A DNA stretch of 64,000 nt from CBDCVO01 sp965223085 (GTDB taxonomy: Bacteria > Pseudomonadota > Gammaproteobacteria > Ga0077536). Of the stretch, positions 1 to 8,731 are shown one piece after another. The notes beneath the pieces are model-generated. The model was not told the origin of the DNA, did not search any database, and worked only from the letters and a program-made list of their open reading frames with translations. A program made the position numbers and the translations under genes. The stretch spans positions 4,278,001 to 4,342,000 of the forward strand of contig OZ244981.1 of NCBI GenBank assembly GCA_965223085.1. The letters are read 5' to 3'. How positions within the stretch are numbered: position 1 is the first letter of the stretch; every line of letters starts with the position of its first letter.

Positions 1-1
1 T

Positions 2-274
2 TGTTTGCACTATCTATATCAGTACAAGGTCCAACATCCCCGGATCCTCGATGACGTCGAAACTATGCACTATTGTCACGCCAATATCGCCAAAGCAGCT
101 TTGTTTACTACGATCACGATCAACGGCGGTTTTATGATATTGGTTTTCTCCAACTTCATTCCCACGATTCTGTTTGGCTGTCTTACGATGATTGCAATGA
201 CGATCGCGCTAGTCGCAGCGCTGACTTTGATGCCAAAATTGATCTTGTCGTGGCAGCCATTTAAAACACACTAG
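2..274 (+). CDS. RND/MMPL-family exporter, C-terminal fragment (cut by window edge)
   Basis: Only the last 90 or so residues are in the window; the reading frame is open from base 2, so the gene starts upstream. The visible part begins with HYLYQYK, matching the DxxIHxLxRYR stretch of the second half of RND-superfamily exporters (MMPL/SSD type). Two hydrophobic helices follow, the first containing a GGF and an S-N-F-I-P motif, and then a short cytoplasmic tail. Proteins of this group are inner-membrane transporters often found near DUF1302 outer-membrane proteins, and one such gene lies at 6255-8453 on the other strand. Substrate unknown. Confidence 0.75.
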   Translation, partial: CLHYLYQYKVQHPRILDDVETMHYCHANIAKAALFTTITINGGFMILVFSNFIPTILFGCLTMIAMTIALVAALTLMPKLILSWQPFKTH

Positions 275-580
275 AATTTTGCCTGCGGCGATTTTCTCCC
301 CGCCGGGGCGCTTAGCAGCTGGATTCCAATGGCCACATTAAATATGCTAGCCTAGATGTGGCAGATGTGAGACATCGGGTGATTGAATTCGGTGCGTATT
401 CCTAAACATGTCCAACCCGTTGCTCACGCGCAACCCCAATGCATCCGCGTTGCGGACGCTGTAACGTCGGTTCGCAGGCCAGTGGCATTACAGCAAATAA
501 AATCATCGCCCATTTGGGTTGACCCGTCGCACCGACGTATCCCGCGGGAACGCTTAATCTTGGACAGGAGGATCTTAGTC
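275..580. other. Intergenic region upstream of the methanethiol oxidase gene
   Basis: About 300 bases between the exporter and the mtoX-like gene. The downstream reading frame is open back to 383, but that part has no family similarity and lacks a signal peptide, so I treat it as untranslated leader. It ends in a good ribosome binding site (ACAGGAGG at 565-572). I see no clear sigma-70 promoter or terminator hairpin. Confidence 0.5.
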
Positions 581-1939
581 ATGAAAAAATTCGCAAGATG
601 TTTCGGCGCGTTGGCAATGACGTGTTGGCTAGGAACGAACGTCGTAGCCGACGAGACCTGCATGTCGCCCTACATGGCCAAAATTGTTGGCCAGGAAGAC
701 TTCGTCTATGTTTGGACGCTCGGCCAAGCCGGCATGGGTGACGAACAAGATAAGCTCGTGACCATCGATGTGAATCCAAAATCCAGTAATTACGGCAAAA
801 TCGTCCATACCTTGTCCGTCGGCGGGCGCAATGAAGCACATCATTCCGGGTTGACCGATGATCGGCGCTATTTGTGGGCCGGCGGCTTAGACACCAACAA
901 AATATTTATTTTCGATGTCCACAGCGATCCGGCCAAACCAAAACTGCAAAAGACCATTACCAATTTCGTCGCCGACAGCGGTGGTGTTGTCGGTCCTCAC
1001 ACGACCTATGCGCTGCCCGGGCGCATGCTCGTCACTGGTTTGTCGAACAACCAAGACCACGGTGGGCGTACCGCGCTGGTGGAATATACGAACGAAGGAA
1101 ACTATGTTGCGACGTACTGGATGCCCACCGATGACAACCTTCAAGGGGCAATAAAAGGCGGCCGTTTTGCCGATGGTTACGGCTACGATATTCGCGCACT
1201 GCCGCGCTTAAACGTCATGGTTGCGTCCTCATTCACGGGGTGGAACAACTATATGATGGATTTGGGCAAGCTCATGGCTGATGGCGAAGCCATGAAGCGC
1301 TTTGGCAACACGGTTACCGTTTGGGATCTGCACACGCGCAAGCCACGCAAAGTGCTCGATGTGCCGGGTGCGCCACTCGAGGTGCGATGCGCCTGGGGCC
1401 CGCAACACGATTATTGTTTCACCACGACGGCATTAACCTCGAAGATTTGGCTTATATACCGTGATGCTGAGGGTGAATGGCAATCAAAGGCGGTTGCCGA
1501 TATCGGCGATGCCAGCAAAATCCCGTTGCCCGTTGATATTTCCATTGCTGCAGACGATAGTCTGCTATGGGTAGACACCTGGAATGACGGCACCACGCGG
1601 CTATTCGATATTTCCGACCCCCACGCGCCACACGAGATCTTCTCCGAGAAAATCGGCGCACAGGTAAATATGTTGTCTCAAAGTTGGGATGGGAAACGGG
1701 TATATTTCACTTCCTCACTGCTCAACAATTGGGATAAGAAAAAGGGTCCTAACGGAGACCTGCAGTACTTTAAAGCTTATACGTGGGACGGCCAGCGGTT
1801 GAAGAAGGAATTTGCGATCGACTTCTTTGCGGAGAAACTCGGTAGTCCCCACCAGATGCGATTCGGCGCCTATGCGCTCTACGCCAAGTCGCATCCTCAC
1901 GTTACGGGAAATGCACTGGCTACTGCCACCAACCCTTAG
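581..1939 (+). CDS. mtoX: Methanethiol oxidase / selenium-binding protein 56 family, exported
   Basis: Predicted 452-residue SBP56-family protein. Characterised bacterial members oxidise methanethiol with O2 to formaldehyde, H2S and H2O2 and need copper. Visible family features are the IDVNPKSSNYGKIVHTL strand, the EAHHSG motif, the repeated WD-like blades (FDVHSDPAKPKL, FDISDPHAP) and a C-terminal DGKRVYFTSSL segment. I chose the ATG at 581, not the open frame back to 383, because AGGAGG lies just upstream and the protein then begins with a classic signal peptide (MKKFARCFGAL...ADE), implying a periplasmic enzyme. The next gene begins 17 bases after the stop and encodes a copper chaperone/MauG fusion, the same functional partners seen beside mtoX in Hyphomicrobium. 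Substrate is inferred from family and context; some SBP56 proteins have other or unknown roles. Confidence 0.82.
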   Translation: MKKFARCFGALAMTCWLGTNVVADETCMSPYMAKIVGQEDFVYVWTLGQAGMGDEQDKLVTIDVNPKSSNYGKIVHTLSVGGRNEAHHSGLTDDRRYLWAGGLDTNKIFIFDVHSDPAKPKLQKTITNFVADSGGVVGPHTTYALPGRMLVTGLSNNQDHGGRTALVEYTNEGNYVATYWMPTDDNLQGAIKGGRFADGYGYDIRALPRLNVMVASSFTGWNNYMMDLGKLMADGEAMKRFGNTVTVWDLHTRKPRKVLDVPGAPLEVRCAWGPQHDYCFTTTALTSKIWLIYRDAEGEWQSKAVADIGDASKIPLPVDISIAADDSLLWVDTWNDGTTRLFDISDPHAPHEIFSEKIGAQVNMLSQSWDGKRVYFTSSLLNNWDKKKGPNGDLQYFKAYTWDGQRLKKEFAIDFFAEKLGSPHQMRFGAYALYAKSHPHVTGNALATATNP

Positions 1940-1955
1940 GGAAACATTCGACATT

Positions 1956-3902
1956 GTGAAAGCCGCCGTGCGGTGTTGTGCGGCGGCGACGTTAATCTGT
2001 TGGTCGCTTAATGGCGGCACCGTAACATCCTCTCACGAGGGCCACGCCCACCACGAAGACCAGGAAACGACTGTCGCGGGCGATCGCGAAATTCTCGCGC
2101 CCGGCTATCAAGCACTGGATTTCGAGCCCCCAAAACCGAACAGCTACACCCTACCACCCTTGGGCGACGCTAGCGATGGTGAAATTATCGACGCCCAGGG
2201 TCGAACCACAGGCTTGCATGATCTGTTCGAGGACCGTGCGGTGGTGCTGGCGTTTATCTATACCCGCTGCGGTGATGTCAACGGCTGCCCGCTCGCCACA
2301 TTTGTTTTTCAGCAAACAGCGCGGCGTCTAGCGACAGAGCCGGCACTAAGCGACAAAGTGCGTTTGCTCAGTTTAAGTTTTGATCCCGATCACGACACGC
2401 CCACGGTACTCGCCGATTACGCGGAATCTTTCGCAGTACCGCGCGTCGATTGGCGTTTCATCACCCCCGCGGGACATACCGCGCTGAGACAACTACTGCG
2501 TGGCTATGGGCAGAGTGTGGTGCGCGATGCTAGTGGCACGCCACGTTCACACATCTTGCGCGTTTATTTAATCGATCAGAAAAAGCGCATTCGTAATCTC
2601 TACAGCACCTCGTTTTTGCACGCGGAAACCGTGATCAACGATCTTAAGACGATCCTCAACGATAATCCCTCCCGCCCGGCAGTGAAAAAGGCGATACCTG
2701 GGGTTGCGGTAATCAAACCTGCAGATGACCGCACCGGCTATGACTCCGCAGCGTACGCGACGAGTTCGCGCGCTTACGCGCACCGCCAAACACGGGGGCA
2801 CGATCTTGTGGCGCTGGCGTCCGAAGCGGCGCTAGGACTACCTCGGGCAAAACTGCAACGAAAGCTCGCGTTCAGTAGTGCGCAGATCGCACTCGGGCGA
2901 CAACTCTTTTTTGATCGCCGTCTATCACATAACAATACCCTCTCGTGCGGCATGTGCCACATTCCCGCACAAGGATTTACGACCCAAGAACTGCAAACCC
3001 CGATCGGCTTCGAAGGTCGTACCGTAAGACGCAATGCGCCGACGCTGCTTAACGTTGGATTCGCTAAGACACTTTTTCACGACGGGCGTGAAACGCATCT
3101 TGCACAACAAGTTTGGTCGCCCCTGCTAGCAACAAACGAAATGGCAAATCCATCGATAGGTCATTTGCTAACAAAACTAAGCACGACCGGTGATTACGGC
3201 GCGGCGTTCAACACCGCTTTTCCCGAACGAGGTCTCACAATGGAGACTTTGGGTGTCGCACTGGCGGCCTACCAGAACATGCTCATCGCCGCCAGCAGCC
3301 CATTCGATCGTTACTATTACGCTAAAGACAACACCGCACTCACTGCCACCGAGCAGCGCGGACTCGCACTTTTTACCGGCAAGGCCGGCTGCGTTAATTG
3401 CCATCTTATCGGCGAAGAATTCGCCCTGTTTACCGATCACGGCTTTCACAATACGGGGGTCGGATATGCGCGTTCCATGGCACGCACACCGGCACGCCGC
3501 GAAGTATTGCTCGCCCCCGGAACAGCGATAGAAATCGACACGACCGCCATCGCCGCCAGCAGCGCGCCGGTACCAAATGATTTGGGACGTTATGAAGTCA
3601 CCTTAGATCCCGACGATCGATGGCGCTACAAAACCCCGAGCTTGCGCAACCTCACACACACAGCACCCTATATGCACGACGGCTCTTTGCCCGATCTGCA
3701 CGCCGTGGTAGCATTTTATAATCGCGGCGGCGTGCCGAATGAACTGCTCGATCCGCTAATCAAACCACTGGGGTTGAATACTGACGAAAGCGACGCATTG
3801 GTTGCCTTCATGCGCAGTCTCACAAGCCCCCATATCGAGGCCTTAATCGAGGATGCGAACGCCGCGCCCATTGGGGATCCTGACGAAACACAGAGGCACT
3901 AA
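1956..3902 (+). CDS. Fusion of Sco1/SenC copper chaperone and MauG-like di-haem cytochrome c peroxidase
   Basis: A single 648-residue frame with two complete modules. The N-terminus is a signal peptide followed by a His-rich stretch (HEGHAHHED). Residues about 60-220 are a Sco/SenC thioredoxin-like domain with a copper-site Cys pair (YTRC-x5-C) and a later SHILRVYLID segment carrying the ligand His. Residues about 270-640 are a bacterial di-haem peroxidase/MauG domain with two c-type haem sites, CGMCH and CVNCH, and the typical LFFDRRLSHNNTLSCGMCH and FHDGR motifs. I chose the GTG at 1956, which places the signal peptide first and leaves 16 bases after the mtoX stop. In known mtoX loci sco1 and mauG are separate genes; here they are joined. 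Likely role: copper delivery to, and oxidative maturation of, the upstream oxidase in the periplasm (inference). Confidence 0.85.
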   Translation: MKAAVRCCAAATLICWSLNGGTVTSSHEGHAHHEDQETTVAGDREILAPGYQALDFEPPKPNSYTLPPLGDASDGEIIDAQGRTTGLHDLFEDRAVVLAFIYTRCGDVNGCPLATFVFQQTARRLATEPALSDKVRLLSLSFDPDHDTPTVLADYAESFAVPRVDWRFITPAGHTALRQLLRGYGQSVVRDASGTPRSHILRVYLIDQKKRIRNLYSTSFLHAETVINDLKTILNDNPSRPAVKKAIPGVAVIKPADDRTGYDSAAYATSSRAYAHRQTRGHDLVALASEAALGLPRAKLQRKLAFSSAQIALGRQLFFDRRLSHNNTLSCGMCHIPAQGFTTQELQTPIGFEGRTVRRNAPTLLNVGFAKTLFHDGRETHLAQQVWSPLLATNEMANPSIGHLLTKLSTTGDYGAAFNTAFPERGLTMETLGVALAAYQNMLIAASSPFDRYYYAKDNTALTATEQRGLALFTGKAGCVNCHLIGEEFALFTDHGFHNTGVGYARSMARTPARREVLLAPGTAIEIDTTAIAASSAPVPNDLGRYEVTLDPDDRWRYKTPSLRNLTHTAPYMHDGSLPDLHAVVAFYNRGGVPNELLDPLIKPLGLNTDESDALVAFMRSLTSPHIEALIEDANAAPIGDPDETQRH

Positions 3903-3947
3903 ATCGCCCAGGCGCCGCGCAATGAACGCCTCATGCACTATCTAGTG

Positions 3948-4211
3948 CTACCCACCTTTCAAAGGTGGGCACAAGAGAAGTTCTTTCGCTTCAGCGAGTT
4001 GCGTGCTCGCGTAATCTTCTTCCGGCACATGCTCGCCATCGAGCATCGCAAAAAATTCCACCTCGGCTGAGAGGCCGATGCGATCGGTAATCGCACAAAT
4101 CGTATCGCCTTCCTGTACGTCGATTTCTATCGTGTCGTAGTCTCCACCAGGCGGTAAATGTTCGCGTAAATAGCCGATTAGACGCAATTTAAGCCGGGTG
4201 CGGTTTCCCAA
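3948..4211 (-). CDS. MoaD/ThiS-like small sulfur-carrier protein next to AOR
   Basis: An 87-residue protein with the beta-grasp pattern of MoaD/ThiS proteins: KLRLIGYLREHLPPGG at the start, a V-x-EGDTI loop in the middle and a C-terminal Gly-Gly (PPLKGG). In such carriers the terminal Gly is adenylated and thiocarboxylated to supply sulfur for molybdopterin or thiazole synthesis. It lies 47 bases downstream of the tungsten AOR gene on the same strand, and small MoaD-like genes are commonly linked to AOR genes, so a role in making the bis-pterin cofactor is likely. The start is a TTG, preceded by GAGAG; there is no in-frame ATG before residue 50 or so, so the exact start is uncertain. Confidence 0.75.
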   Translation of the reverse strand: MGNRTRLKLRLIGYLREHLPPGGDYDTIEIDVQEGDTICAITDRIGLSAEVEFFAMLDGEHVPEEDYASTQLAEAKELLLCPPLKGG

Positions 4212-4258
4212 GCGACATCTCTCGAGACCACAGCATGAGTTACAACACCACCTAGGCG

Positions 4259-6085
4259 TTAGGTGAGGCCCAAACGTTTAAGCGTGTCGTCACTAGGATT
4301 ACCGTGGGCGTCCCAACCGCGAAGCTCATAATATACGGGTAACATTTCCGGGAGCTTGCTGACTAATCCTTTAGCAGCGCCACTTGGCGCGGGCTCCTCC
4401 AATATACGCTTTGGCAACGTGTCGTCCGCACTGCTCAAGCCCGCCTCAAGATTGAACTGCCGTTCTAAATTCCAAATGCGCTCGCCGGTTTCTTTTAGGC
4501 GTGTAGCGTCCCAGTCACCTTCGCAGGCGCCATCGACTAAGGCGGCATAGTGATCCGGTTTCAGACCACCGTGATGGGCAAACAAACACATGCCTGAGGA
4601 GTCGATTGCGGAAATATAGTCTTGCGTACGTTTAATGACTTTCGGTTTTTCGTCGGGTTCGGTCGTTTGAAAATCATGCGCATAGGGCTCAGCACGTAAG
4701 TGACAGGCGCCACGGTTACTGGTCGCATAGCCTAAGCCCATGCCCTGCATCGCACGACCATCGTAGGCCGCGAATTCCTGACCCTTAACGGCCATCGACA
4801 ACTCCGGATGGCCATACTTTGCCGTCAACAACTTCGAACCCATGCCGATTTCTTTGCCGAAACCTTCGCCTTTGCCCACCTGCTCCGCGATAGTGCATAA
4901 GACCTCGGCGGAACCGAACTTCAACTCAATGCCACCGGTATCCGCGGTCGTGAGCGCTCCGACATCGAACAACTCCATCGCCGCGGCCAAGGAACCGCCG
5001 AAGGAGATGGGATCCATACCGTATTCATTGCATAAAAATCCCGCGTAAGTCGCCGCGTCGATATCATCAACACCGACGGCCGAGCCTAACGCGTAAGCAG
5101 TTTCATACTCGAGCCCCCCAGAAGCACCATGGTATTGCGGTTTGTCTTTAACGGAAAAATGGGCAGGATCGATATGACTCACCCGACCGCAACCGATCGT
5201 GCACGAAAAGCACGCACTGTTTTGAATGAGATTCGTGTGGCCATTATCGTTTTGGCTCTGCATCGCCTTAGCGTTCAGATGCTCATGACCTTCGAATTGA
5301 ACTTGGCGGTTATTGCGCGTCGGCAAAGCACCAAATGACCCCGTTACATCCATCATCGCGATGGTACCGTCCTTGGTCATGCCTTGGCGACCTTTATTTT
5401 GCGCCAACGTCTCGGCCGCTTCTTTTTGCGCAGCAAGAAACTTTTCGACATCATGCACCGCAACGCCTTTGGTACCGCGTATCGCAATAGCTTTCAGTTG
5501 CTTAGCGCCCATCACCGCGCCCACACCCGAACGCCCCGCAGCACGATGCATATCGTTTACGATACAGGCGAAACGACAACCGTACTCCCCAGCTTGTCCA
5601 ATAGAAGCGATCCGGATAAGGGGATCATCGTGGGCCGCCTTAATGGCTGCTTCGATGTCCCACACGCTACGGCCCCATAAGTGTGCGGCCGCCTTCAGTT
5701 CAACGTGATCGTCTTGAATGTAGAGATAGACAGGGTTTTTTGCGCGGCCCTCAAAAATCACCATGTCATAGCCGGCCATTTTTAGCTCGCCACCAAACTG
5801 ACCGCCTGAGTTCGAACACGCAATCGCGCCGGTGAGCGCACCTTTTGTCACCGCCGACCAACGACCGCCGGTCGGCGCGCTGGTACCCGTTAACGGGCCC
5901 GTTGTAATGATCAATTTATTTTCGGGCGCTAGCGGGTCGACGCGCGGGTCAACTTCTTCCATTAGATATTTCGTCGCCAAGCCGCGCTGGCCGAGAAATT
6001 GTTGCGCCCAGTCCATATTGAGTGGTTCGTGCGTCACCGCACCTGTGGATAAATCCACGCGTAGGATCGTTTTCTGCCACCCCAT
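4259..6085 (-). CDS. Aldehyde:ferredoxin oxidoreductase (tungsten-containing AOR family)
   Basis: About 608 residues, the usual AOR length. The N-terminal domain has LRVDLSTG, TGPLTGTSAPTGGRW and GGxFGGELKMAGYD motifs for the bis-pterin tungsten cofactor. The 4Fe-4S ligands appear as CFSCTIGC plus a distal Cys in DSSGMC. The family oxidises aldehydes to carboxylic acids with ferredoxin as acceptor in the cytoplasm. The ATG at 6085 is preferred over the GTG at 6091 because GGGAG lies seven bases before it. The gene forms a two-gene unit with the MoaD-like protein and converges on the mtoX cluster, whose predicted product is formaldehyde. Whether formaldehyde is its substrate is inference. AORs are mainly known from anaerobes, so its place next to an O2-using oxidase is notable. 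Confidence 0.9.
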   Translation of the reverse strand: MGWQKTILRVDLSTGAVTHEPLNMDWAQQFLGQRGLATKYLMEEVDPRVDPLAPENKLIITTGPLTGTSAPTGGRWSAVTKGALTGAIACSNSGGQFGGELKMAGYDMVIFEGRAKNPVYLYIQDDHVELKAAAHLWGRSVWDIEAAIKAAHDDPLIRIASIGQAGEYGCRFACIVNDMHRAAGRSGVGAVMGAKQLKAIAIRGTKGVAVHDVEKFLAAQKEAAETLAQNKGRQGMTKDGTIAMMDVTGSFGALPTRNNRQVQFEGHEHLNAKAMQSQNDNGHTNLIQNSACFSCTIGCGRVSHIDPAHFSVKDKPQYHGASGGLEYETAYALGSAVGVDDIDAATYAGFLCNEYGMDPISFGGSLAAAMELFDVGALTTADTGGIELKFGSAEVLCTIAEQVGKGEGFGKEIGMGSKLLTAKYGHPELSMAVKGQEFAAYDGRAMQGMGLGYATSNRGACHLRAEPYAHDFQTTEPDEKPKVIKRTQDYISAIDSSGMCLFAHHGGLKPDHYAALVDGACEGDWDATRLKETGERIWNLERQFNLEAGLSSADDTLPKRILEEPAPSGAAKGLVSKLPEMLPVYYELRGWDAHGNPSDDTLKRLGLT

Positions 6086-6175
6086 GATCACACTCCCATA
6101 GGCAGTTGTCGCTTCGCTTATTGTAATCGCTCGAGCACCAAAATGCGCGGTTGCCTATAGCGATATAGAGCGCAC

Positions 6176-6208
6176 AAAAAAAACGGCGGTTCTGAGCCAG
6201 AACCGCCG
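6176..6208 (-). terminator. Rho-independent terminator of the DUF1302 gene
   Basis: On the minus strand a perfect 10-bp stem, CGGCGGTTCT and AGAACCGCCG (6184-6193 with 6199-6208), is followed directly by a run of eight T (A run at 6176-6183 on the plus strand). It lies about 45 bases beyond the DUF1302 stop codon and separates that gene from the AOR unit. Confidence 0.85.
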
Positions 6209-6254
6209 CTTGCAGTTAAAACGTGCCGGCTAGCCGACCCCTATAACACCTGGG

Positions 6255-8453
6255 CTAGAAATAATAGCTCGCACGCACGAATACCTCGTCCGCCCAATCC
6301 AGGGTTTCCATGACGTCGTTGTTTTTGCTGCCGCCACTCTGAATGATATTCGCGTAGATATCGAACTGCCAACTCGAGCTCGGCTTATATTTCAAACCGG
6401 GTTGCAGCAAAAACCCACCGTTGATATCGATCAACATGGCGAAATCAAAGCGCCAGATCAAATTCGGAAACGGTTGTTGGAAGGCAAACGACACATAGTG
6501 CGACATGTCTTCGCCTTGATCTTCACGCCGAACTTCGATCGATCCATAGGGATCCGCCAAGGTGTAGTTTTCCGAATCCAATCCCTTGATCCCATTGCCA
6601 CTCAAATGACGCCCAAATAGATCGGATTCCGTCTTGGTCATCCATTGCGCGACGAGGTAAGTCGCGGGAATACCGGGTACGACGTTATGGTATTTTTCTA
6701 AGATTACCGCGCCGACGAATTCGTCCTCTTCGATAAAGGGTTTCCCGAAACTCAGCTCGGTGAATTTTTTATCCGGCGTATAAGTCATCTCGCCGCGAAT
6801 AATTAATTGGTCGAGCCACGACCCCGGTGTTGCCTCAACCAGATAGTTGGCGGCGAAACCAAAAATGTTCTCGCGTTTAAATTCGCGGGTAATAAAACCG
6901 CGGCTAAACTGTAATCCCGTGAACGCGTCGAGCGTTATCAAGGAATCCGCGTCAGAATATTGACTATTCGGAACTTGGGTCGACGGCAAACCAAAATTCA
7001 TCACAACGAGTTCGGCTGCCGACGATCCGTTTTTCGTCACGCCGCCTTTCACAAAGTGCTGCACCGTCGTCGCCGGATCCAGGCGGACGTTCGGCGCTCC
7101 CCAATACCATTCGCCGGCACCGATCGCCGCGTGCTGGTCGTTAATCGCCGACGATCCACACTTACCATTCGACAACGGCGTGATGATATCTAACCAATCG
7201 ACGATCCCATTGCGATTAAAATCGTTAGAAAACGGGTTAGAGCCTATTACCATAGCGGCCGCTTCACTACCGGCGGTCGCAATCGCACCGGCGCGAATGG
7301 CTTGACCATTGGCATTATTAGGTCCATAGCAGTTCGCGTTCGGCGTCCCACCGCCATAAGTCAATGGTGCATCGTCCCAGCGGGCAACACCATCGGGATT
7401 GCGTCGGTTCACCGCCATCGCAGATAAAGTCAGATTATCCGTCACCGGCCAATTCACGCGAATACCAAAATTTAAGGAGTTTTCAGCCTCGTCAAATTCG
7501 CCCGTCGCATCGGACCACGAAAACCCTGCGAAAACTGGGCTGTATGGTGTATTTGTCGGGGGCAGTGCCGTCGGTGCAAACATTTGCATGAAAGCGTCGA
7601 TTTCTATCCCATTATTAAACGTATAGCTCGCCCGGATGCCCGGTGAGGCCATGCGTTTGTCGGAATACTCTTCGGCGCCGACGTCTAAGGTTAAGTGACG
7701 GCGCAAATCTAAACCGTTAGGCACGTCAAAGACACGGAAGAAATAAGCTTCACCCCAAGCGATCTGTTGTTGACCAATGCGCAACCACAGCGGGCCCGAA
7801 TTATAGTCAAAATAGAACGAGGGTATATCGATCATGAAGTCCGGCGAATGCCACTCTAAGATGTTGCCCGATGCATCGTAATCACGCGCATCAGTGTCTT
7901 GGTAGAAGCCCTGTCCCGCGCGAAAATGATCGCCAATCTGAGCGTCTGTGAATGCGCTTGTCCCTTCGAAATAAGTTCTAATCTTGACGAATGAAGATAG
8001 TTTTCTATTCCACTTCGTTTGGATGTCCAGTTCGCCGCGCGTCGCAAACAAGTTAATCGGTTTATTGGACTCGAGCGCGTTGCCGAGATCGTTGATCCCG
8101 TCACCGTTGCGATCACACGCATTGACGATGTTCAGTGGCGGGTTCGGCGCACCACCTAATCCGCACAGGGTGTTGCCACTGACCACATCACCGTCCCCAC
8201 CGGGCATAGCCGCTGTGGCGAGTGGTGAAAGGCGTGCCGTGATGGCCTGAGCGCCAATGCTACGGTGAATTCTGTGTGTCCAAGGATTGCCCCATGTGGT
8301 ATACGGGTTTTCCTGATCGGTAATCGATACCGCGATTTCCTGGCGTAGAAAACCGGTGATATTCCAATCAACCGCGGTGGCCACGTGCGGTAGCAAAATG
8401 CTTGCAGCGATCCCCCCGGTGACGAGAATGCGTGCGATCCTATTTTTGACCAC
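6255..8453 (-). CDS. DUF1302 family outer-membrane protein
   Basis: A 732-residue predicted outer-membrane beta-barrel with an N-terminal signal peptide (ILVTGGIAASILLPHVATA) and a C-terminal aromatic beta-signal ending FVRASYYF. The opening DWNITGFLRQE, the GQQQIAWGEAYFFRVFDVPN segment and the closing LKYKPSSSWQFDIYAN strand are characteristic of DUF1302. Such proteins are often encoded with DUF1329 and RND/MMPL transporters; here no DUF1329 is visible, but an RND fragment lies at the left edge. Two inserted loops, NACDRNGDGIND and NDFNRNGIVDWLD, look like calcium-binding EF-hand/dockerin loops, unusual inside a barrel. Function unknown, perhaps lipid or hydrophobic compound passage across the envelope. 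Confidence 0.85.
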   Translation of the reverse strand: MVKNRIARILVTGGIAASILLPHVATAVDWNITGFLRQEIAVSITDQENPYTTWGNPWTHRIHRSIGAQAITARLSPLATAAMPGGDGDVVSGNTLCGLGGAPNPPLNIVNACDRNGDGINDLGNALESNKPINLFATRGELDIQTKWNRKLSSFVKIRTYFEGTSAFTDAQIGDHFRAGQGFYQDTDARDYDASGNILEWHSPDFMIDIPSFYFDYNSGPLWLRIGQQQIAWGEAYFFRVFDVPNGLDLRRHLTLDVGAEEYSDKRMASPGIRASYTFNNGIEIDAFMQMFAPTALPPTNTPYSPVFAGFSWSDATGEFDEAENSLNFGIRVNWPVTDNLTLSAMAVNRRNPDGVARWDDAPLTYGGGTPNANCYGPNNANGQAIRAGAIATAGSEAAAMVIGSNPFSNDFNRNGIVDWLDIITPLSNGKCGSSAINDQHAAIGAGEWYWGAPNVRLDPATTVQHFVKGGVTKNGSSAAELVVMNFGLPSTQVPNSQYSDADSLITLDAFTGLQFSRGFITREFKRENIFGFAANYLVEATPGSWLDQLIIRGEMTYTPDKKFTELSFGKPFIEEDEFVGAVILEKYHNVVPGIPATYLVAQWMTKTESDLFGRHLSGNGIKGLDSENYTLADPYGSIEVRREDQGEDMSHYVSFAFQQPFPNLIWRFDFAMLIDINGGFLLQPGLKYKPSSSWQFDIYANIIQSGGSKNNDVMETLDWADEVFVRASYYF

Positions 8454-8731
8454 TCTCGCTCTCCTCTTTAACTAAAACTAAATCGTTTAGACAACGTCGT
8501 TCTGCTGTATTGACCCGCACGCCCCAGATTGCTGTGCGCACTGCTTCCATCCCAACAGTTAGGACTCTACCACTGGTGTGGTAGAAACACCAGTACTTTG
8601 TCGGGGGAACATCCTCTTACAAGTCCTTGGTTCCTGAAAATATTTTTCAGCAATACGAAAAAAAGATTGAAAAAACCCTAATCGTTGTAAATTAGCAACA
8701 GCCGATAGCGGCATTTCGATAGCGTAGCTGC
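8454..8731. other. Upstream region of the DUF1302 gene with hairpins
   Basis: No credible gene (a 63-codon frame at 8559-8750 lacks any family feature). It holds a perfect inverted repeat CTGAAAA-TAT-TTTTCAG at 8634-8650 and two overlapping, mutually exclusive hairpins at 8567-8584 and 8572-8594. The right half is A/T-rich. This is probably the leader and promoter of the DUF1302 gene, which starts at 8453. Confidence 0.5.

Noticed and set aside
383..580. N-terminal extension of the mtoX frame to 383
   Set aside because: No family similarity, no ribosome site, and the ATG at 581 gives a signal peptide with AGGAGG before it.
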